Positions 23,507 through 29,069 of a DNA stretch of 29,069 nt are shown in pieces. Where the stretch lies: contig JAGRBM010000044.1 of the NCBI GenBank assembly GCA_020434085.1, positions 1 through 29,069 of the forward strand, given 5' to 3'. Every line of letters begins with the position of its first letter. Positions within the stretch are counted from its first letter, which is position 1. The translations under genes and the position numbers were made by a program. The notes below the pieces were generated by a model, which was not told where the DNA came from, made no database searches, and was given only the letters and a program-made list of their open reading frames with translations. The stretch comes from Chrysiogenia bacterium (GTDB taxonomy: Bacteria; JAGRBM01).

Positions 23507-24523
23507 TTACGCAGTGCGCGAGCGCTTTAGCGCAGCGCTCACACTTTTCCAATCCTTTTTGAGCTGCCTGCCCGCCGTGCGCGGATCGACCCGCCCGGAA
23601 TAGCGGGCCTCGTTGTAGTGGCTGACCCAGTGAAGCAGCGCCTTCCCGGGCGCCCCGCCGGCCCGGCGGGCCAGTTCATCAGCCACTTCCAGCGGCGTGC
23701 GTTGCTCACCGGGATCTACGCCCCACCGGCGCGCCTCCTTGTCCAAGGGCGCAAGCAGCGGGGTCAGCACGCTCTGCGCGGCGGTGCGATCCTCCGCCCG
23801 GCGGCGCCGGAAGAGTCCCAGGCCCAGCAGCAAGCCGGCGCCCACGATCAGGGTTCCCACCGCCCACATCACCTGCGCGGGCGGCAGGCGCTTGCCCAGC
23901 TCTGGCAGCGCCCCACCCTTTCCGCCGGTCATCTTCGGAAGCTCGGTGGCCACCTTGGCAACGATGCCGAGCTGCTCGGCAAAGGAATACCGGAGCACCC
24001 AGTCGTACCACCAGAGTTCGGCCTGTTGCTTGGCATCCTGATAGGCCAGCACCCAGGGGCTGATCCGTGCGTGTTCGGCCGCCAGGTCGCGGGGCGAGGG
24101 ATCGATGCTCACCCAGCCGTCCTGCTCGTCCCAGGCTTCCACCCAACTGTGGGCGTCGCTCTCACGCACGGTCCAGGTGCCGGCCGCGGCGTCATAATCG
24201 CCGGCTGCAAAACCGGTCACAACCCGCGCGGGGATTCCCTGCGCGCGCAGCAGCACCGCGGCGGCCGAGGCGAAGTATTCGCAGTGACCTGTCTTTTCTT
24301 CGAACAGGAAGCTCGCCACCGGGTCGGGGCTTCTGCCCACGCGCCGGTCCAGCGAGTAGGTGTAGTTCTCGGTCAGGTAGTCCTCGACCGCAAGGATGCG
24401 GTTGATCCGCCGGCCGGTGCCCTCGGTATCGGCCTTGCGCCCGATCTCACGGGCGAGCCGTTCCACCTCGGGGCTCAGCAGCACGGGCAGTTGCGTGAGC
24501 CGCCGCTTGAGCGCGGGGTTCAT
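23507..24523 (-). pseudogene. tgpA: TgpA, C-terminal part: transglutaminase domain, TM helix and DUF4129-like tail
   Basis: 338 residues from the first ATG after the amber. The transglutaminase-like core has the catalytic triad Cys81 (KTGHCEYFA), His125 (DAHSWVEAW) and Asp141 (VSIDPSP). A transmembrane helix spans about 221-240 (MWAVGTLIVGAGLLLGLGLF) and a DUF4129-like helical tail follows (ARRWGVDPGEQRTPLEVADELARRA). In TgpA these follow an N-terminal multi-spanning domain on the same chain; here that part is the separate reading frame 24572-25633 in the same frame, parted only by a TAG and 16 sense codons. Reading through would give 708 residues, a normal TgpA length. As it stands the core has no N-terminal signal to export it. 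It is either a recent nonsense allele, a sequence error, or two proteins that act together. There is no good ribosome site before this ATG. Confidence 0.8.
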
Positions 24524-24571
24524 CCACTGATGGGGCGATGCGCTGTCCTTCGCGGGAGTCAGGTACGCGAC

Positions 24572-25633
24572 CTAATAGCTCATCGGCAACAGGCGCGAGC
24601 GCTTTGTCTCGCTGCGTTCGAAAAACAGGTCGCCCGCATAACTCGTGGAAATCTCCGAGAAGGGGCCGCGCACAGCCAGCGTATCGAGCGGACCGAGCGC
24701 GCGAAGCGAGGGCGCAATCAGTGCCGGGATCTCCAGCGGCGAGAGGTCGAATTCAAAGAGCTGAGCGAGCGGCCGTGTCTCGATTGCATCCAGGTCGCCG
24801 GCAAAGACGCCCGGCGCCGCGCGGTGCAGGGCTGCCGGGCGCATGGGAGTGCGGCTCCAGCGCGTACCGTCGAAACGATCGAGCGTCTGCACCCGCCAGA
24901 GCGGAGCCTGTTTGAGCGGCGGATCGACGGCGACCCGGAACATCACCCGCGACCCGGGCGAGAGAAGTCCCTGCTGGCGAAGGTCCACGCCCAGCGGAAA
25001 GCGATTGCTGCCGGCACCATCGACGAAGTTGAACTCCACGATGGCGGCCGAAAGACGCGGCAGGGAGAAGAAGATGATCCCGCCGCCCAGGAAAATCAGC
25101 GCGCCCGAGAGAAGCGCGAGCTTGTAGATGCGAAACGGAATGAAAGGCCCGCCGCGGGCGAGTTCGTCCTCGGACTTGGTCGCCGCCGCGCTGGCCAGGT
25201 ACAGGCCGATGGGCGCCAGCGTCACGTAGATGAGCAGCAGCGGCGCAATGATGTAGGAAAAAGTGAACACCGTGCCACCCAGCAGCACGAAGAAGGAAAG
25301 CAGCAGGATCTGTAGCTCGTCGCGGCCGCTGCGCCGGCCCCAGACCTTTACCACCAGCAGCCAGCGCACGAATTCGAACAGGTAGAACACCACGTTGGCC
25401 GGCGAGTACCAGGTGCGCGTTCCCTCGAAGAGCAGGAGCGCCAGCAGCAGGCCCGTCCACAGCCCGTCGGGAATCACCTGTCGCGCACTGCGGGGCAGTA
25501 CATACCCCAGCCCGATCGCCGCGGCGAAGAGCACGCCCTCCCAGGCGGTGCGCACGTCGCTGGCCAGATAGGCAAGCGCCGCCACGCCGCAAAGCAGCCC
25601 GCCCACCCAGTCGAGATGTCGCTTGAGGTTCAT
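24572..25633 (-). pseudogene. tgpA: TgpA, N-terminal part: DUF3488-like multi-spanning membrane domain
   Basis: 353 residues. The N-terminal half is a bundle of hydrophobic helices (GLLCGVAALAYLASD; LWTGLLLALLLFEG; LQILLLSFFVLLGGTVFTFSYIIAPLLLIYVTL; LLSGALIFLGGGIIFFSLPR), followed by the periplasmic domain of DUF3488 (SPGSRVMFRVAVDPPLKQAPLWRVQTLDRFDGTRW), which is where TgpA proteins continue into the transglutaminase core. It stops at TAG (24572-24574) just after RLLPMSY; the next in-frame codons read VAYLTPAKDSASPHQW and run into the transglutaminase part. A GAG-to-TAG change alone would create this break. TAG is the normal stop of at least seven other genes in this window, so recoding of all amber codons is unlikely. 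Confidence 0.8.
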
Positions 25634-25718
25634 CGGTCTTTACGATGCCACGCCGGGCCTTTGCGATCTGTCTGATCGCGCGCGTTGACGGACTTTGAGT
25701 ATCACGCCCATAGTATGG

Positions 25719-26360
25719 ATGATGGCCACGGCACCGGAAAACGAATCGGACCTCGACCTGGGCGAGGAGTTCCTGCAGTTTCTCGAAGAGAAGCGCTCGA
25801 TCCGCAACTACAAGCCCGATGCGGTCGAGCCCGAGAAGATCGAGCTCATGGTGCGTGCCGCGCTTTCTGCGCCCTTTTCGGGAAAATCCCCCTGCTGGCA
25901 CATCCTGGCCGTCAACGACGCCAAGGTGCGTGATCGCGTCCAGCGCGCAGCCACTGCCGGGCTCAACAAGATGAACTTCTGGGTGCGCACGGCGCCCACG
26001 ATTCTCGTCCTGTGCGCCAAGCCCGGCGCGGCCAAGAAGCGCCAGGGGATTGCCTACTACCTGGTGGACTCGGCGCTTGCCATGGAGCGCGCCTCCCTGA
26101 TGGCGCACCAGCTCGGGCTGGGATCGTGCTGGATCGGCAATTTCGATGAGCGCGGCGTCAAACGCGCCTGCCGGATTCCCAGCGGCATTCGCGTCGTGGG
26201 ACTGCTGAGCCTTGGCTATCCCGAGGAAGACGGCGAGTCCATCATGGGCGTGCCAGTCATCAACGATTTCGACCAGTATTACGACCTCATCCGCTCGAAA
26301 TTCGACCGGGACAAGCGAGTTCCCCTTCGCTCGGCATTTAGCTACAACTACTTCCCATAA
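25719..26360 (+). CDS. Nitroreductase-family flavoprotein
   Basis: About 213 residues from the ATG at 25719; adjacent ATG 25722 and TTG 25695 are alternatives, and no ribosome site decides. Features of the FMN-dependent nitroreductase fold: EKRSIRNYKPDAVEPEKIE (the FMN-phosphate-binding RS-R pattern), AALSAPFSGKSPCWHILAV, a central WVRTAPTILVLCA strand, the ALAMERASLMAHQLGLGSCWIG helix-strand, and the closing GLLSLGYPEEDGE. Such enzymes reduce nitro groups, quinones or flavins with NAD(P)H, or act as oxidases or dehydrogenases in biosynthesis; the substrate is not predictable. Divergent from tgpA with 85 nt between, and 51 nt upstream of the OmpA-like gene. Confidence 0.9.
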   Translation: MMATAPENESDLDLGEEFLQFLEEKRSIRNYKPDAVEPEKIELMVRAALSAPFSGKSPCWHILAVNDAKVRDRVQRAATAGLNKMNFWVRTAPTILVLCAKPGAAKKRQGIAYYLVDSALAMERASLMAHQLGLGSCWIGNFDERGVKRACRIPSGIRVVGLLSLGYPEEDGESIMGVPVINDFDQYYDLIRSKFDRDKRVPLRSAFSYNYFP

Positions 26361-26411
26361 ACAACGAGTGATGTTCGGAAGCGACCGGGCACTTTCATAA
26401 AGAGGCGCGTG

Positions 26412-27257
26412 ATGTTTCAGAGGCTCCTTGCAGCACCAGCAATTCTTGTGGCGACTTTCGCGGTGTTTCTTGCCGCTGCGATGCCTGCGCATTCCCAGGG
26501 GCAGAAGTACCGCATTCCCCTGAAGAAGGCGCGGCTTCCCGTGGGCATGGTGCAGGGCCGCGTGACCGATCGCACCGGGGCACCCATCAACGCCGTCGTT
26601 TCCATCGAGGAAACCGAGGGCAACCCGCCCAAGAGCGTGGCCGTGCCGCTCGACAACAAGACCGGCAACTTCAAGATCAAGCTCGCGCCGGGTCAGTACA
26701 AGCTCACCGCGCAGGCGGAGGGGTATGTCGGCGTCGCGCTCAATGTCGAGGTGCGCGACAAGTTCCGCGCCAAGGTCCCCATCAAACTTCAGAAGGCCAA
26801 GCCCACCCCGGAGGAAGCGACCACCGAGAGCGCGCCCGAGAGCGTGGCCGTGCGCTATGACCGCGATGGCAACCTGGGCGAAGAGCTCGAAGAGGACAAC
26901 ATCCGCAAAATCGAGCTGGAAGAAGCCCTCCGTTATGCCGCCGGCGAAACCGCTGTGCCGGCCGACGGAGAGGCACTGCTGACAAAGCTCGCCAACCTGA
27001 TGAAGCGCGACGAGACGCTGGTGCGCCTGGTCGTCACGGGGCACTCCCACAAGCTCGGCGACAAGGGCCTCGAAAAACGTCGCAGCGAGCGCCGCGCAGT
27101 CTATGCAAAGAACTTCCTGGTCAAGGCGGGAGTCGATCCCGCGCGGCTGCGCGTGCAGGCCAAAGGGGCCGACGACACCGTAGCCTCCGGCGACGATGAA
27201 GAGGCACGCGCCCTCAACGACCGCGTGAACTTTGAGCTGTGGAAGCTCAAGGAATAA
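26412..27257 (+). CDS. OmpA-family protein with N-terminal carboxypeptidase-regulatory-like domain
   Basis: 281 residues from the ATG at 26412 (AGAGG 6 nt upstream). Signal peptide: LLAAPAILVATFAVFLAAAMPAHS. Residues about 45-125 form a carboxypeptidase-regulatory-like beta-sandwich (MVQGRVTDRTGAPINAVVSI; GNFKIKLAPGQYKLTAQAEGY). An acidic linker follows, then an OmpA C-terminal peptidoglycan-binding domain: LANLMKRDETLVRLVVTGHSH, the GLEKRRSERRAVYAKNFLV helix (the L-x-RR-A-x-V pattern), VDPARLRVQAKGADD and DRVNFELWKL. There is no transmembrane barrel, so it is a periplasmic anchor that ties something to peptidoglycan. It ends at 27257; the convergent ABC permease gene begins its stop at the next base. 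Confidence 0.88.
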   Translation: MFQRLLAAPAILVATFAVFLAAAMPAHSQGQKYRIPLKKARLPVGMVQGRVTDRTGAPINAVVSIEETEGNPPKSVAVPLDNKTGNFKIKLAPGQYKLTAQAEGYVGVALNVEVRDKFRAKVPIKLQKAKPTPEEATTESAPESVAVRYDRDGNLGEELEEDNIRKIELEEALRYAAGETAVPADGEALLTKLANLMKRDETLVRLVVTGHSHKLGDKGLEKRRSERRAVYAKNFLVKAGVDPARLRVQAKGADDTVASGDDEEARALNDRVNFELWKLKE

Positions 27258-28025
27258 CTACTTGAAATCGCGGCGCCGGAAGATGATCGACGAAACGAGG
27301 ATCAAGCCGGCGGTGTAGAGCAGCGCGTAGAGCGTGATCTGCCAGACGTATCCCTCGGGTGGCGCCAGGTTGTAGGGAACGCGATCCTTCAGGTTCAGTT
27401 TGCTGAAGTCCGGCAGGATGTAGAAAATCTTCGTCACGACGCGCTCGTAGGCCTTGAGATCCCAGTAGCGCTGATAGTTACGAATCTCCGAGGCCAGGCT
27501 CCCCACGATCCAGAATCCCAGCGTAAAGAGCCCGCTCAGATACGGCGTCGAAAACGACGAGAAGAGCATGGCGATGGCGCTCACCATCATCAGCTCCAGA
27601 TAGATCGCCCACAGCGCCTGCCCGGCAATTCCCGGCACCGTGCCCTCTGCCGCCCAGGTCGCCAGCACCAGGCACATCGCCATGCCGGCCAGCACGATGG
27701 CAATGGCCGCCACCTGCCCCAGGTATTTGCCGATCACGAATTCGGTGCGACTCACCGGCTTGGACAGGACGTTGTAGACCGTCTTCTTGTCGAGTTCCTG
27801 GTAGAGCAGGTTCACGCCCATGACGATGGAAATCATCACGCCGAAGAGGTTGATGGCGCCCAGCCCGATGTCGAGCACCATGATCCCCTTTTGCCCCGGC
27901 GCCGCGCTGTCGAGCACGCCGCCCACCGCAATCAGGCTGATCGCAAAAAAGAGAACGGTGTAGAGAATCCGCTGCCGGACGATCTGCACCATCGTGTTGT
28001 AGGTCAGCCAGAAGATTCTATTCAT
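27258..28025 (-). CDS. ABC-2-type transporter permease
   Basis: 255 residues with six hydrophobic segments, starting with RIFWLTYNTMVQIVRQRILYTVLFFAIS and including MSIVMGVNLLYQELDKKTVY, VLSKPVSRTEFVIGKYLG (the ABC-2 coupling-region type), GMAMCLVLATWAA, MMVSAIAMLFSSFS and the C-terminal LYALLYTAGLILVSSIIFRRRDF. Such permeases pair with a single ATPase to export lipids, polysaccharides or peptides, or support gliding or maturation systems (NosY/GldF type). The upstream ATPase gene overlaps its start by 8 nt, which confirms the pair. The transported substrate is unknown. Ends in TAG. Confidence 0.9.
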   Translation of the reverse strand: MNRIFWLTYNTMVQIVRQRILYTVLFFAISLIAVGGVLDSAAPGQKGIMVLDIGLGAINLFGVMISIVMGVNLLYQELDKKTVYNVLSKPVSRTEFVIGKYLGQVAAIAIVLAGMAMCLVLATWAAEGTVPGIAGQALWAIYLELMMVSAIAMLFSSFSTPYLSGLFTLGFWIVGSLASEIRNYQRYWDLKAYERVVTKIFYILPDFSKLNLKDRVPYNLAPPEGYVWQITLYALLYTAGLILVSSIIFRRRDFK

Positions 28026-28962
28026 GGGAGTCGTCCTCCCGAACGAGCTGATAGAAGTATTCGTCGAGGTCCTCGCGCACGGGCGTGAGCGAGAGCAGCT
28101 CGCCCTGCTTCTCGATCACGAGCCTGGCCAGCTCTTCGGCCATGGCTTTCTCGGAGAGCGAGAGGTGGAGCACCTCGCCTTCTTCGCGCGCCCAGATGGC
28201 GGCTTCGCGGAATTTCGCGGTCGTCTCGGCGGGGATTCCCTTTACCGCAACGTCGTAGCTTTTTACGCGCGGGTGCAGCATCTCCGCCAGCGGCCCCGCA
28301 CGACGAATCTTGCCCTGCACGATGACGCCGATGCGGTCGCAGATGACTTCGATGTCGCTGAGGATGTGGGTGCTGAAGAAGACGGTCCTTCCCTCATCCC
28401 GAAGGGACATGAGCAGGCGGCGCACTTCGTAGCGACCGATGGGGTCGAGGCCTTCCATGGGTTCGTCGCAGATCAACAGCTCGGGATCGTTGATGAGCGC
28501 CTGCGCCAGTCCCAGGCGCTGCAACATGCCGCGAGAGTATTTGCGCACGGGCATCTTCCAGGCGGCCTTGTCCAGGCCCACGCGCTCAAGAAGCTCGTGG
28601 GTCCTCGTCTTCGTCGTCTTGCCGTCAAGGCCGCACATGCGCGCTGCCAGCGCCATGGTGTGCACGCCGCTCAGTTCGTCATAGAAGTAAGGGTTGTCGG
28701 GAAGAAATCCGATGCGCGAGCGGACCGACACCGAGCTTTGCGGCTCGCCAAAGAGCGAGTAGCTTCCGCCGCTGTCTCTTACCAGCCCGAGCAGGATCTT
28801 GATCGTGGTCGTCTTACCCGCACCGTTGGGGCCGAGAAAGCCGTAGATCTCGCCGGGCCGGACCTCGAAGTCCACGCCCTTGAGCACCTGCTTGCGCTGC
28901 AGGAGAAAGCCGGTGCGGTACCACTTCTCCAGCTCGCTGCATTGGATGACTGATTCGCTCAT
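28018..28962 (-). CDS. ABC transporter ATP-binding protein
   Basis: 314 residues from the ATG at 28962 with ribosome site CAGGAGAG 3-4 nt upstream; 13 extra in-frame codons lack one. Walker A GPNGAGKTT (44-52), signature YSRGMLQR (142-149, the SxGMxQR form common to ABC-2/NosF/GldA-type exporters), Walker B LLICDEP (162-168), D-loop GLDP, and the switch His199 in STH. The C-terminal 90 residues (SYDVAVKGIPAETTAKFREA to DEYFYQLV) form the extra domain seen in ABC-2 ATPases. It is the partner of the permease immediately downstream. The DEPMEGLDP sequence differs from the usual DEPTSGLDP only by common substitutions. Confidence 0.95.
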   Translation of the reverse strand: MSESVIQCSELEKWYRTGFLLQRKQVLKGVDFEVRPGEIYGFLGPNGAGKTTTIKILLGLVRDSGGSYSLFGEPQSSVSVRSRIGFLPDNPYFYDELSGVHTMALAARMCGLDGKTTKTRTHELLERVGLDKAAWKMPVRKYSRGMLQRLGLAQALINDPELLICDEPMEGLDPIGRYEVRRLLMSLRDEGRTVFFSTHILSDIEVICDRIGVIVQGKIRRAGPLAEMLHPRVKSYDVAVKGIPAETTAKFREAAIWAREEGEVLHLSLSEKAMAEELARLVIEKQGELLSLTPVREDLDEYFYQLVREDDSHE

Positions 28963-29004
28963 ACGCTCTCCTGACCACCGCGCGCCCGCGCGCGAAGCCA
29001 TCCC

Positions 29005-29069
29005 CTAATTCGAAGCTTCGTAGACGGCGCGGCAGTGCGCGACGCGCTCCTTGAAATAGTTATCAAGCC
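29005..29069 (-). CDS. C-terminal end of an unidentified gene (partial, right edge)
   Basis: On the minus strand the last 20 codons read LDNYFKERVAHCRAVYEASN and end in TAG at 29005-29007, 42 nt upstream of the ABC ATPase start, so probably in the same operon. Codon use is like the neighbours. The gene runs off the window, and too little is seen to name it. Confidence 0.5.
   Translation of the reverse strand, partial: LDNYFKERVAHCRAVYEASN

Noticed and set aside
23507-24523. Pyrrolysine-type amber recoding in tgpA
   Set aside because: Other genes in the window use TAG as an ordinary stop and no PylS or tRNA-Pyl is visible, so a simple nonsense change or sequence error is more likely.
24753-27050. 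765-codon minus-strand open frame across tgpA, nitroreductase and OmpA-like genes
   Set aside because: It runs through four well-supported features on both strands and its translation is low-complexity Arg/Gly/Ala-rich shadow sequence.
28018-28962. ABC signature YSRGMLQR instead of LSGGQ
   Set aside because: This form is usual in ABC-2/NosF/GldA-type ATPases, so it is not a degenerate site.

Overview
The window is a GC-rich, densely packed bacterial chromosome segment with no phage, plasmid, CRISPR, rRNA or tRNA genes that I can see. The gene content suggests an uncultured Gram-negative from the broad deltaproteobacterial/Myxococcota-like range: Hanks-type Ser/Thr kinase with two PP2C phosphatases, lipoproteins with lipobox, an OmpA-like protein, a TgpA-type transglutaminase, tandem M16 peptidase halves on one chain, and a MshEN-receiver-TPR protein. 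This placement is inference; no rRNA or ribosomal protein gene is present to prove it.

Left third (minus strand, 7546 down to 1305): one apparent seven-gene operon thyA - folA - UbiB-like kinase - PP2C - PP2C - Ser/Thr kinase - SCP2 protein. The first three genes overlap by 1-4 nt, and the kinase overlaps the SCP2 gene by 8 nt. A good rho-independent terminator (1242-1280) closes it. A two-domain universal stress protein (242-1123) follows as a separate unit. Folate/thymidylate genes thus lead a reversible-phosphorylation module that also holds a UbiB kinase and a small lipid-binding SCP2 protein. Upstream of thyA lies an inverted pair of REP-like palindromic elements, then a minus-strand MshEN/pseudo-receiver/TPR protein.

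Middle (9.5-16.7 kb): a secreted Cys-containing protein of unknown function; a 455-nt intergenic stretch with two GC-rich palindromes and a consensus sigma70 promoter (TTGACA, 16 nt, TATAAT) that feeds an HU gene through an approximately 215-nt leader; the HU terminator; a stand-alone Lon N-terminal-domain protein; a fused two-half M16 peptidase whose 3' end overlaps a convergent GT-C-type membrane protein by 30 nt; and a MaoC-like dehydratase-domain protein.

Right half (16.7-29.1 kb): two tandem paralogous secreted proteins of about 700 residues, with a long uncharacterised N-terminal region joined to an ABC_sub_bind-like periplasmic binding domain; a lipoprotein translationally coupled to a GT2 glycosyltransferase; a single-domain cyclic-nucleotide-binding protein; a tgpA gene split into membrane and transglutaminase halves by one in-frame amber codon; a nitroreductase; an OmpA-like protein with a carboxypeptidase-regulatory-like domain; an ABC-2 exporter pair; and the last 21 codons of another minus-strand gene at the right edge.

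The items most worth following up are the split tgpA, the tandem paralogues with their unusual architecture, the kinase/phosphatase/UbiB/SCP2 operon, the receiver domain with Glu at the phospho-acceptor site, and the palindromic repeat families.
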